NCBI GenBank assembly: GCA_024277475.1
Contig: JAJRVC010000612.1
Location: 1-63,568, forward strand
Length of the DNA stretch: 63,568 nt
DNA from: Deltaproteobacteria bacterium
GTDB lineage: Bacteria > Desulfobacterota > Desulfobacteria > Desulfobacterales > JAFDCJ01
Reading direction: 5' to 3'
The position numbers were made by a program, and so were the translations under genes. This document shows, piece by piece, positions 1-8,870 of this stretch. The notes under the pieces are model-generated. The model was not told the DNA's origin and ran no database searches. It saw nothing but the letters and a program-made list of their open reading frames with translations. Numbering within the stretch: position 1 is the stretch's first letter; each line of letters opens with the position of its first letter.

Positions 1-2
1 CC

Positions 3-302
3 CCCGATGTTTTACTGCACGCCCTGGCGGCATTTCTGAGCAAAAAGGAAGCACAAGATCCTGAGCTAAAGGAGTTTGCAGACTTTATCCGGACGCTCAT
101 CCAGAACTATTATTTGGTTTTACAGCCCCGGGCATCGTTGCCGCCGCCTCTAACCGGCAACGATCTAATCAATGAATTCGGTTTGAAACCCTCTGCGGAT
201 TTTAAGCGCATCCTCAAACGGATTGAAGAAGAACGCTTGGACAGACAGGTGCTGACCCGTCACCAGGCCCTTAAACTGGTCGAAGAGCTGATAAAAAAAT
301 AA
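3..302 (+). CDS. C-terminal end of CCA tRNA nucleotidyltransferase / poly(A) polymerase family protein (5' partial)
   Basis: The frame is open from the left edge of the window to the TAA at 300-302, so only the last 99 residues are visible. The tail contains PPPLTGNDLINEFGLKPS followed by a helix with RILKRIEEERLDRQVLTR and LVEELIKK. This is the usual C-terminal signature of class II CCA-adding enzymes, which repair or add the 3' CCA of tRNA in the cytoplasm. The catalytic head lies outside the window, so CCA-adding cannot be told apart from poly(A) polymerase activity. Confidence 0.7.
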   Translation, partial: PDVLLHALAAFLSKKEAQDPELKEFADFIRTLIQNYYLVLQPRASLPPPLTGNDLINEFGLKPSADFKRILKRIEEERLDRQVLTRHQALKLVEELIKK

Positions 303-475
303 CAGTGACACTCCTCCTGCAGGGCGTGAGGCCTTAGAAAACCCCCGGAAGGAAGCGAAAACAATTACCTTGATTATTTAAAAGCGATATTCGAATTTCT
401 CATGGTTTGGCTATTTTCACCTCGGGTCGCTAAAATTTTTCCGGGTTCATCACCACTGTAAAATTAATACCGGGA

Positions 476-1159
<684 letters not shown>

Positions 1160-1269
1160 TTATCTATAAATCAATTACTTTTCCGAATCCCGTTTGTCCC
1201 GATATTTTTTTTTAACGGCAGAGTATGGCTGAATGCCGGATAGGTGTCAAGGGAATTATTAGCGCGGTA

Positions 1270-1395
1270 AGGTGTTAGGCCCTTAGACTGCTTTTTCTAA
1301 CAGTATATTGTAAGGAACAGAAGGTTTCAGATGACAGCCCGATCACCGGCGACCGAAGTAGCCGGTTTAATCAGAAAAAAAACATTTTTGTAATA
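1270..1395. repeat. Dispersed intergenic repeat, partial copy
   Basis: TTAGGCCCTTAG followed by a GCTTT..CT.ACA..ATATTGTAA block (about 1273-1312) recurs at 15325-15362. The stretch GCCGGTTTAATCAGAAAAAA at 1362-1381 resembles the (C)CGGTCTAATCGAAAAA block seen at 20253 and 33369. This is the most degenerate member of the spacer repeat family described in the findings. No gene is visible between adk and rpsU. Confidence 0.5.
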
Positions 1396-1421
1396 AATGA
1401 TGTTTCATATGAAATTTTTTC

Positions 1422-1450
1422 TTGCCAATCGTTGCATTATTCGGTAATAA
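1422..1450 (+). promoter_or_regulatory. Candidate sigma70 promoter for rpsU
   Basis: TTGCCA (1422-1427) and TAATAA (1445-1450) are separated by 17 bases, about 87 bases upstream of the rpsU start. A short palindrome TTTCATATGAAA lies just upstream at 1403-1414. Inferred from spacing and match only. Confidence 0.4.
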
Positions 1451-1536
1451 GTACTACTTTTTAGAAATTCATTTATTAACCATCGGAAATACCATGCAAA
1501 GCACTATTATCTGATGGCAAGAAGGGGGCGAGGTAT

Positions 1537-1743
1537 TTGAAGGATATTGAAGTCAGGGTCATTGACAATGACATTGAAAAAGCAATGCGCATTTTGAAAA
1601 AAAAGATTCAGAACGACGGCCTTTTCAAGCGGCTCAAATTAAAAAAGAGCTATGAAAAACCGAGTGAGTTTCGCCGTCGCAAACAGCGCGAAGCTTTGAG
1701 AAGAGAAAGGATAGCGGCTGCCAAAGCCAGGCACAGAAGGTAA
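1537..1743 (+). CDS. rpsU: 30S ribosomal protein S21
   Basis: Small basic protein of 68 residues. It begins MKDIEVRVIDNDIEKAMRIL and has the arginine-rich tail FRRRKQREALRRERI. S21 sits on the 30S platform and helps initiation. The start is TTG at 1537, behind a strong purine-rich site (GAAGGGGGCGAGG). A terminator follows at once, so it is monocistronic. Length and sequence are typical. Confidence 0.95.
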   Translation: MKDIEVRVIDNDIEKAMRILKKKIQNDGLFKRLKLKKSYEKPSEFRRRKQREALRRERIAAAKARHRR

Positions 1744-1764
1744 GTTCAATTCTTTTTATAAGGA

Positions 1765-1800
1765 AAACCCGGTAAAATTCTCACTTTCACCGGGTTTTTT
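1765..1800 (+). terminator. Rho-independent terminator of rpsU
   Basis: The arms AAACCCGGT (1765-1773) and ACCGGGTTT (1789-1797) form a 9-bp stem with a 15-base loop and a run of T. It lies 21 bases after the rpsU stop. Confidence 0.9.
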
Positions 1801-1809
1801 AATTCCATC

Positions 1810-3114
1810 ATGGTATCTGAAAATACCTATGAAAACTGTTTGAAGACCCTGTATGGTTTTCGAAGATTCGGCATCAAACTCGGTCTGTCCACTATCAGAA
1901 AAATTTTGGCCGGATTGAACGATCCCCAGGATACGTTCGCCTGCATCCATGTGGCCGGAACAAACGGGAAAGGATCGGTGGCATCGTCACTGGCCTCGAT
2001 CCTGTACCGCAGCGGATATAAAACGGGGCTTTATACGTCACCGCATCTTGTCCGCTTCAACGAAAGAATTCAGGTAAACAACCGGCCGATCACAAACGAG
2101 AAGGTGGTCGCATCCTACAGTGCCGTCAAAGATGCCCATTTCGGCAAACGGAATCCGACTTTTTTCGAATTTACCACCGCAATGGCTCTCTTTGAATTTG
2201 CTGCCCAAAAGGTGGATTGGGCGGTCATCGAAACCGGTATGGGCGGCCGACTGGACGCGACCAACATTATTAATCCGGCACTGTCCATCATTACCAATAT
2301 ATCCCTTGAGCATCGAGAGTATCTGGGCAGCACCTTGTCCCAAATTGCAGTGGAAAAAGCGGGAATTGTCAAAAAACGCATCCCGTTGGTCACCGGCATT
2401 CGGCAAAAAGGAGCCTTGGCCGCGGTAAAAAGAATTGCCGCGGAGAAAAAAGCTCCCCTGTTTCGAATAGGCGCTGACTTTAAAGTCCGGCGCAATCAAG
2501 AACAAGCTTTTTCCTATTACGGCATTAGAAATGTCTGGCACGATCTGCAAACCGCACTGCCGGGCAGTTATCAGGTGGATAATGCCGCCCTGGTATTGGC
2601 TGCCTGTGAACTCATCGACAAAAATAATGCCGCGATTACACTGAATAATATCCAAAAGGGTCTGAGCAAAAATCACTGGCCGGGGCGACTTGAGATTGTC
2701 TCCGATAATCCTTCCATTATTTTAGACGGTGCTCACAATCTGGCAGCTGCCCGTAATTTAGCCAAATTTCTGTCAACTAATCTTGCCGGCAGAGACATCA
2801 CCCTGGTGGTCGGCATATTGGACGACAAACCCTACAAAGCGATGCTGAAAAGTCTCCTGGATCCGGTCAACCGCGTAATTTTAACCCGGGCCAAAATCGA
2901 TCGCGCCCTTGATCCCCGAAAGCTTTACGAAGCAGCCAAAAATTTAAAACCGGATGTCGCCATCATTCCGGATGTTGCACAGGCAATAAAAGACGCCGTT
3001 GAAACAACCCCCCGCAATGGCGCAATCTGTATCGCCGGTTCCTTATATGTGGTGGGTGAAGCGAAAGAGGCTTTTGAAAAAGGCCTGATTAGGACATGCC
3101 GTAACTCAAGATAG
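1810..3114 (+). CDS. folC: Folylpolyglutamate synthase / dihydrofolate synthase
   Basis: ATP-dependent addition of glutamate to folates, and probably of glutamate to dihydropteroate. The 434-residue protein has the Mur-ligase P-loop AGTNGKGS (49-56), the substrate loop SPHLVRFNERIQVN, and the C-terminal domain hallmark ILDGAHN. The ATG at 1810 lies close behind the rpsU terminator. No accD or purF neighbour is present, as is common in other phyla. Length fits the family. Confidence 0.93.
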   Translation: MVSENTYENCLKTLYGFRRFGIKLGLSTIRKILAGLNDPQDTFACIHVAGTNGKGSVASSLASILYRSGYKTGLYTSPHLVRFNERIQVNNRPITNEKVVASYSAVKDAHFGKRNPTFFEFTTAMALFEFAAQKVDWAVIETGMGGRLDATNIINPALSIITNISLEHREYLGSTLSQIAVEKAGIVKKRIPLVTGIRQKGALAAVKRIAAEKKAPLFRIGADFKVRRNQEQAFSYYGIRNVWHDLQTALPGSYQVDNAALVLAACELIDKNNAAITLNNIQKGLSKNHWPGRLEIVSDNPSIILDGAHNLAAARNLAKFLSTNLAGRDITLVVGILDDKPYKAMLKSLLDPVNRVILTRAKIDRALDPRKLYEAAKNLKPDVAIIPDVAQAIKDAVETTPRNGAICIAGSLYVVGEAKEAFEKGLIRTCRNSR

Positions 3115-3336
3115 GCGGCCCTGCAGGGGGCATCAAAGCCGGCAATTGTTTTTCGTAATGTTCACCGCCCCGATTTCAGCTTGACTTGGCAGAGCATCTG
3201 GATTAAATTTTCCACACAGCATTCTGAATATGCAAAATATGAGCATCAGGACAAATAAGGCCGGGCACCCTGAACGGGAAGTCGGCATAAAATACCAAAA
3301 ATCATGGGTTCTGTTTTCTGACTTCTGTTACGATTT

Positions 3337-3412
3337 GCGCCCGTAGCTCAGTGGATAGAGCGTCAGCCTCCGGAGCTGAAAGCCGCTGGTTCGAACCCAG
3401 CCGGGCGTACCA
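3337..3412 (+). tRNA. tRNA-Arg (anticodon CCG)
   Basis: A complete 76-base cloverleaf. The acceptor arms are 3337-3343 and 3402-3408, with a G-T closing pair. The D arm is GCTCAGTGGATAGAGC and the anticodon loop CTCCGGA lies between CAGC and GCTG. The T arm is CTGGTTCGAACCCAG. The CCA end is encoded at 3410-3412. Position 34-36 reads CCG, so it decodes CGG. Confidence 0.95.
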
Positions 3413-3421
3413 CAATGAAAT

Positions 3422-3456
3422 AAAGGGCTTACAAGATAATCCGTAAGCCCTTTTTT
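3422..3456 (+). terminator. Terminator of tRNA-Arg
   Basis: AAAGGGCTTAC (3422-3432) pairs with GTAAGCCCTTT (3443-3453). The stem is 11 bp with a 10-base loop, and the T run continues to 3456. Confidence 0.92.
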
Positions 3457-3910
3457 ATCACCAAAAAATCAGTTTCCAACCGTATTTCCAACCACCAACC
3501 CAAATTTTGATAGTATTCTGTCCTAAATAGCTACGGAATTGAGCCCCTGCGTGGTCCATAAAGTGATACGCAAGAGGGTGCTGTTACACAGGCACTTTAC
3601 ACCCCTTCGTTTTTGGAGATCGCTTAAATTTCGCGCCGGAATAAGTTGTGGACAAGCGTCTGGGGAGGCATTTTAGCGCCCGCTGCCTAACTCAATTGGT
3701 TTGACATCTAAATCTCAGCTCTGATATTGAAATATTGATTGTCTCATTGAAACCAACGGTAAACATTGTGGAGATTGCCATGGTTGAATTATAAAGCCCC
3801 ATTTCTTGTATAGATTCGGGGCTTTTATGTTTGGGATGTGCTTATGCAACCAGCAGGTTTCCCTAATCAACGAAAAGCGGCATTTCAGGTCTCACAAGTG
3901 AGGACCTGCC

Positions 3911-4259
3911 ATGTCTAAGAAAAAAGCGACTGCCATAGACGCATCGCCACAAAGGTGCGCTGATCGGCAGTCTCATCTTCCACGGATTTAATCCTGATCT
4001 GACCAAGAATAATTATCTCTTGACAGGAGAATTTAGTTCTGTCACCGTCACAGAAACATACAGAAACAGAAAATCGGTCTGGGTATTTGGGGAAAAAATT
4101 ATAGACTCGATAACACTGACAGTTTTTTTCTGGAAGAAGGACCAAAACGGTATTGAGTTTTTAACCGGTAAAATTGTCAACCGTGTTAAAGACGTCTGCA
4201 ACCAGAGCTGCCACTTAGGTTGTATCAAGCTGGAAATTGATAATATGGAAAGCTCTTGA
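3911..4259 (+). pseudogene. Possible frameshifted small gene of unknown function
   Basis: An ATG at 3911 opens MSKKKATAIDASPQ but this frame stops near 3989. The next frame over is open from 3939 and reads KGALIGSLIFHGFNPDLTKN and onward to a stop at 4257-4259. One base shift near 3950 would join them into a protein of about 115 residues. I do not recognise the product. It sits in the gene-poor, A+T-rich stretch after the tRNA. The rest of 3457-4335 shows no other credible gene. Confidence 0.3.
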
Positions 4260-4335
4260 CATGAACCACACCACTCGTGTGTGTGTATGTCTTGTTTTAC
4301 CATAAACTTAACTTTTAACCGAAGGGGGATACCTA

Positions 4336-4683
4336 GTGCCGGAATCTAAAATTAAAGAAATGATAAAGCCGTTATTGTGGGGTGCTACTGGTGGTGCGAT
4401 TTTAACAATGATTATTGGCTTCGCTTGGGGTGGATGGGTTACGGGCGGAACGGCTCAAGAGGGGATTGATAAGGCCGTGCTGCCGATAGCGGCAGAGATC
4501 TGCGTCAACAATTTTAAGGCTGATCCCGATTTTGAGAATAATTTGGCCGCGCTCAAGAAGGAAAGTAGCTGGCAGAGGAGTGATTATATTGAAAAAGGCC
4601 AGTGGTCGGTTATGGCCGGTGATGACACTTCTAAGTCCGGCGTAGCTGGTGCCTGTGGTGCAAAGTTAAGCGATTTGCTATAA
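4336..4683 (+). CDS. Membrane-anchored hypothetical protein
   Basis: A protein of 115 residues starting at GTG 4336, 7 bases after GAAGGGGG. Residues 12-40 form one hydrophobic, glycine-rich membrane segment (LLWGATGGAILTMIIGFAWG). A soluble tail follows with conserved-looking features: AEICVNNF, KKESSWQRSDYIEKGQW and a second Cys in AGACGAKL. The two cysteines in the tail might form a disulfide outside the membrane. The function is unknown. The good ribosome site and protein-like composition argue that it is real. Confidence 0.65.
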   Translation: MPESKIKEMIKPLLWGATGGAILTMIIGFAWGGWVTGGTAQEGIDKAVLPIAAEICVNNFKADPDFENNLAALKKESSWQRSDYIEKGQWSVMAGDDTSKSGVAGACGAKLSDLL

Positions 4684-5699
4684 TGAATCTAACAGAGGAT
4701 AGAAATAAGAGTGGTTCAAAATTATTGGGCCACTTTTTATTTTCCTGTTTTTAATGTAAAATCGCTTATAATTATCCCATGCAAAACATCCGTAAGCCAT
4801 TAGTTTGTCAACAATATCATTGGTAATCTTCGGGGCTCTTTTTATTATGCTCACTATACCAGATATTGTGGTTTCACTGTATGTGGTCAAAGAGTTACAG
4901 AAGAAATCAGCGCCATAAAAAATAGATTTTTTGAACCTTGTTGGCTGATAGTTGTAAAAAACGGAAAAAATCACGTAAGTATTGACATAATCCTCTCATA
5001 CAACAATATTAAATACCACCTGCCCAAACCTGTTTGACACCTGCGCTTGGCTCTGCTATATATGCAATGTTTTAAGCAAGACGGTGAAAAGAAAACCATT
5101 GTTCAAACTACTGCCCAGTCGAGCCATGACGTCGCCAGGATTGTCATCCCTCATTGCATCTTTTAAACGTTTACCTGTATCAGTTGCTGTACAAATTTTT
5201 CCACCTGCCGGGGGTGGGCTTAAGTATAAACCGGCAAAACAACCATATAATTTTGTGCCGGAAGCAAATTTTTCTGTCTGGAAAAGGGGGACAGATGAAA
5301 AAGAAGATTGAAACAACCAGAAGTTATTCATTTCATTAGCGCCTTCCCATCTCACGGGGGAGGGGCTATCAAATTTCCACATTGAAACGCATTGACGGAG
5401 GACGCGGTTATTTATACCGTAAGGTGGCCATCAACTCGTTTGATACGTTTTTCAGGACGTCTCAACTACGAGCCCAGCCTCCCCAAGGTTTGATTTATGC
5501 CTTAAGTCCCGGCCAAGACATCGGATTTCTGCCTGCGGATATTTCAATTCCACTGCATTTAAGTTGCAAGCAAAAGCCTGAGTTTCCGGATTCAAACTTC
5601 ATCCCGGCGCAGAAAAACTGCCTTGGGTAGAAGTTTTAGCGGACTGTTATTTTCTTTTTATGCATCCATACGTAACCACCAAAAGGAGGAAACCAATCC
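4684..5699. other. Gene-poor spacer of about 1 kb
   Basis: I see no gene I can support here. Open frames at 4678-4974 (minus) and 5382-5630 (plus) have no ribosome site or recognisable sequence, and the first overlaps the preceding gene. The stretch is A+T-rich up to about 5040 and mixed afterwards. Together with 3457-4335 it may be the remains of an element next to tRNA-Arg. Confidence 0.4.
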
Positions 5700-6830
5700 A
5701 TGAGTAAAATAAAGATCGCGATTGTCGGAGTTGGCAATTGTGTCAGTTCACTGGTTCAGGGAATCCACTATTACCGGGGGAAAAATCGGCAAGACGCTAT
5801 CGGCCTGATGCACTATGATATGAAGGGTTATAAGCCCGGCGATATTGAAGTTGTAGCCGCTTTTGATGTTGACCATCGCAAAGTCGGCCGTGATGTGCAT
5901 GAAGCCATTTTTACCAAGCCCAACTGCACGACGATTTTCTGTCCTGACCTTCCCCCCGCTGGAGTCACCGTTCGCATGGGCAATATTTTGGACGGAGTTG
6001 CGGGCCATATGAAGGATTATCCTGCAGACCATGCGTTCATATTGTCTGATGAACCAGAGCCGTCCGCAGAGGAAATTATCCAGGTTCTCAAGGAGTCCGG
6101 CGCCCAAATCCTCACCAACTATCTGCCGGTCGGTTCAGAAGACGCTACCCGGTTTTATGCCGATTGCGCGCTGGAAGCCGGAGTTGCTTTTGTCAACAAC
6201 ATTCCGGTGTTCATTGCCAGCAATCCGGCATGGGCCAAACGCTTTGCAGATAAAAACCTTCCCATCATCGGTGATGACATCAAGTCCCAGATGGGTGCTA
6301 CCATCACCCACCGCATCCTGACCGATCTTTTCAAGAAGCGCGGCGTCAAGCTAGAGCGAACGTATCAGCTGAATACCGGCGGTAATACCGATTTTCTCAA
6401 CATGCTGGAGCAAAAGCGTCTGGCAACCAAGAAAGAATCCAAAACCGAAGCGGTACAGGCCGTGGCCGCCAGGCGTCTGCAGGATGAAAACATTCATATC
6501 GGTCCCAGTGACTACGTGCCGTGGCAGAAAGACAACAAGGTCTGCTTCATTCGCATGGAAGGTAAGCTTTTCGGCGATGTGCCCATGAACCTGGAAATGC
6601 GCCTTTCCGTAGAGGACTCCCCCAACTCGGCCGGTGTTGCCATTGACGCCATCCGCTGTGCAAAACTGGCCCTGGATCGGGGTCAGGGCGGCGTACTAGA
6701 GGCGCCGTCAGCCTATTTCTGTAAGCATCCTGCGCGCCAATTCACCGACGATGAAGCCTTTTCAATGGTCGAAGATTTTATCAACGCGGACAGCCACTTA
6801 AGGCTTCACAGTATGAAAAAGGCGAGTTAA
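5700..6830 (+). CDS. ino1: Inositol-3-phosphate synthase (myo-inositol-1-phosphate synthase)
   Basis: NAD-dependent conversion of glucose 6-phosphate to L-myo-inositol 1-phosphate. The 376-residue protein has the Rossmann motif IAIVGVGNCVSSLVQG at the N terminus. Later it has the conserved block IIGDDIKSQMGATITHR and then LNTGGNTDFLNML, both diagnostic of the prokaryotic (archaeal/actinobacterial-type) synthases. The ATG at 5700 follows AAAGGAGGAAACC. The next gene (6953) uses inositol phosphate in its likely pathway, so the two probably work together, although 122 bases separate them. Confidence 0.92.
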   Translation: MSKIKIAIVGVGNCVSSLVQGIHYYRGKNRQDAIGLMHYDMKGYKPGDIEVVAAFDVDHRKVGRDVHEAIFTKPNCTTIFCPDLPPAGVTVRMGNILDGVAGHMKDYPADHAFILSDEPEPSAEEIIQVLKESGAQILTNYLPVGSEDATRFYADCALEAGVAFVNNIPVFIASNPAWAKRFADKNLPIIGDDIKSQMGATITHRILTDLFKKRGVKLERTYQLNTGGNTDFLNMLEQKRLATKKESKTEAVQAVAARRLQDENIHIGPSDYVPWQKDNKVCFIRMEGKLFGDVPMNLEMRLSVEDSPNSAGVAIDAIRCAKLALDRGQGGVLEAPSAYFCKHPARQFTDDEAFSMVEDFINADSHLRLHSMKKAS

Positions 6831-6952
6831 GCATTGTATTCGGCTATCACCCATGCAGTGGTCAACGTTTTGGATCCTATGCTTTCGACCATTTTAGCCG
6901 CGGAGAATACCTTACCCTAGTCGCTTGGAAATTATCAACGAGGAGTCAGTAA

Positions 6953-8281
6953 ATGGGCCTGAAGTGTTTAATCATTGCCGCCGGCAAAGGAAGCCGGCTA
7001 CGGCAGCAGGGTGACAGCAAACCCCTGGTTCCTATTCTGGGATTACCCCTCATCGAACGGGTTATCCGCAGCGCCATAGAGGCCGGCGCAGACGATTTTG
7101 TTGTGGTCACCGGATACCATGAGGAACTGATTCGCGTCTTTTTGGCCGGTTTGACCAGACGATTGGGGTGTCGCATCACTCCTATATTTAACCGGAATTG
7201 GGAAAAAGAAAACGGCCTTTCGGTGCTAAAGGCCAGGGAATACCTGAATGCGCCGTTTTTGCTGCTGATGTCCGATCATCTCTTTGATCCGGCCATCGCC
7301 CGTGAGTTGATGGCGCTGCCTTTATCCGACGATGAAATTGCCCTCGGTGTCGATCGGAATACCCGCAACCCCCTTGTCGATATGGAGGATGTCACCCGGG
7401 TAAAAACCAATGGGGCTAAGATACTCAGCATCGGTAAGGATTTGACGGACTTTAATGGTTTTGACACCGGCATTTTTAAGTGTACTCCTGCTATTTTCAG
7501 CGCGTTGGAGCGCAGCGCAGCGCAAAATGGGGACACCGCCCTGTCTGCTGCGGTGCAGATTCTATCCACCGCGGGAAAGGCCAAAGCGGTTGAAATAAAT
7601 GGCCGCTTCTGGATTGATATCGATGATTCGGCCGCTTTCAGTCGTGCCGAGAATGCCATTTTGACCCATTTGAAGGCCAAACCCAATGATGGCCCGGTGT
7701 CGCGTTACATCAACCGGCCGATATCGGTGATGATTTCCCGCAGGCTGGTGAACCACCGAATTACACCCAATCAAATATCGCTGTTCTCATTTCTATGCTC
7801 TGTGCTGGCTGCCGGCCTGTTTGCACTCGATGGTTATTTGGCGCTTTTGCTGGGTGGTTTTGTGGCACAATTCGCCTCGATCGTAGACGGCTGCGACGGC
7901 GAAGTGGCCCGGCTCACGTATCAAAGCAGTCCTTACGGCGGCTGGTTTGATGCGGTTCTGGATCGTTATGCCGACGCCCTGCTACTTTTGGGTCTCATGT
8001 GGCATGTGTATGCCGATAAAACGGATAGTCTTATCCTGTTGGTCGGATTTCTGGCGATTATCGGCTCCTTTATGTTGAGCTATACGGCCGACAAGCACGA
8101 CAGTCTCATGCGCGATCGGATCAGTCATGGCAAAGGATTGCGTCTGGGACGCGATATCCGTGTCTTTCTAATATTTCTTGGCGCCGTATTCAACCAGGCG
8201 TATTTAACCCTGGCTGTGATTGCCGTCGTGATGAACATAGCCACCATACGCCGCCTGATCATCTGCCGGGATCATGGATAG
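6953..8281 (+). CDS. Bifunctional nucleotidyltransferase / CDP-alcohol phosphotransferase (IPCT-DIPPS-like)
   Basis: A 442-residue fusion. Residues 1-240 are a sugar-nucleotidyltransferase domain (IIAAGKGSRL, then DSKPLVPI, and LLLMSDHLFD for metal binding). Residues 255-440 are an integral-membrane CDP-alcohol phosphotransferase with the full signature D315-G316-x2-A-R320-x8-G329-x3-D333-x3-D337 and several membrane helices. This layout is that of CTP:inositol-1-phosphate cytidylyltransferase / di-myo-inositol phosphate phosphate synthase. With the adjacent inositol-3-phosphate synthase, I infer CDP-inositol formation and transfer to inositol phosphate or to another alcohol such as a lipid. 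The acceptor cannot be read from sequence. It overlaps the next gene by 8 bases, so the two are coupled. Confidence 0.8.
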   Translation: MGLKCLIIAAGKGSRLRQQGDSKPLVPILGLPLIERVIRSAIEAGADDFVVVTGYHEELIRVFLAGLTRRLGCRITPIFNRNWEKENGLSVLKAREYLNAPFLLLMSDHLFDPAIARELMALPLSDDEIALGVDRNTRNPLVDMEDVTRVKTNGAKILSIGKDLTDFNGFDTGIFKCTPAIFSALERSAAQNGDTALSAAVQILSTAGKAKAVEINGRFWIDIDDSAAFSRAENAILTHLKAKPNDGPVSRYINRPISVMISRRLVNHRITPNQISLFSFLCSVLAAGLFALDGYLALLLGGFVAQFASIVDGCDGEVARLTYQSSPYGGWFDAVLDRYADALLLLGLMWHVYADKTDSLILLVGFLAIIGSFMLSYTADKHDSLMRDRISHGKGLRLGRDIRVFLIFLGAVFNQAYLTLAVIAVVMNIATIRRLIICRDHG

Positions 8282-8846
8282 TATTGAGTGCGCCAAACAA
8301 AAAATCCGCAAAATTATTGCCGGCTCCGAGGTGCCGGAAGACCCGCTCCATGCCGAAAACACCCTCAAGTGGCTGTTCAGACTTGAGCCCAAAGCCGATT
8401 CGGCGTTACAAATTGCCTCACTCGGCCATGATATCGACCGAGCCGTTGAGACCCGTAAAGTGCGCCGCACCGATTTTAGCGATTATGATGCCTTCAAGGC
8501 TGCCCATGCCCGCAACGGAGCAGCGATTCTGAGGGAGATCCTGGACAAGTGCGGTGTGGCCAAGTCTGTTGCCGATGAAGCTTGCCGCTTGGCAGCACTG
8601 CATGAGGTGGGCGGCGATCCCCGTTCCGGTCTGCTCAAGGATGCAGACAGTATTTCTTTTTTTGAGGTCAATATGCCCCTGTACTACCAGCGCGAAGGCT
8701 GGGAGGAGACCCGACGTCGCTGCAGCTGGGGCTATCGGCGTCTTTCGGTGCGGATGAAGAAGATCGTCCGGCGCATAACATACGATGATGAAGCACTGAC
8801 CTGCCTGCTAAAGGAGGCCATTCAGCAAGCCTGTCTAAAAGATTGA
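8274..8846 (+). CDS. HD-domain-like protein (DUF4202-like)
   Basis: A 190-residue soluble protein. It shows H-D type pairs in ASLGHDIDRA (about residue 50), in ALHEVGGD (about 112) and in LLKDADSISFFEVN (about 122-135), consistent with a metal-dependent phosphohydrolase fold. The ATG overlaps the end of the preceding fusion gene, so translation is probably coupled. The context suggests a step in inositol-phosphate metabolism, such as removing the phosphate left by the synthase. That role is inference only; the family assignment is moderate. Confidence 0.6.
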   Translation: MDSIECAKQKIRKIIAGSEVPEDPLHAENTLKWLFRLEPKADSALQIASLGHDIDRAVETRKVRRTDFSDYDAFKAAHARNGAAILREILDKCGVAKSVADEACRLAALHEVGGDPRSGLLKDADSISFFEVNMPLYYQREGWEETRRRCSWGYRRLSVRMKKIVRRITYDDEALTCLLKEAIQQACLKD

Positions 8847-8870
8847 ACTCATTCTGCGAGGTAGCAGCTC

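Noticed and set aside
2038..2676. 212-codon minus-strand frame inside folC
   Set aside because: Shadow of folC; no family resemblance and no ribosome site.
4678..4974. 98-codon minus-strand frame after the small membrane protein
   Set aside because: Overlaps the end of a better-supported gene, has no ribosome site and no recognisable motif.
5382..5630. 82-codon plus-strand frame before the inositol-3-phosphate synthase
   Set aside because: Low-complexity, spacer-like sequence with no ribosome site.
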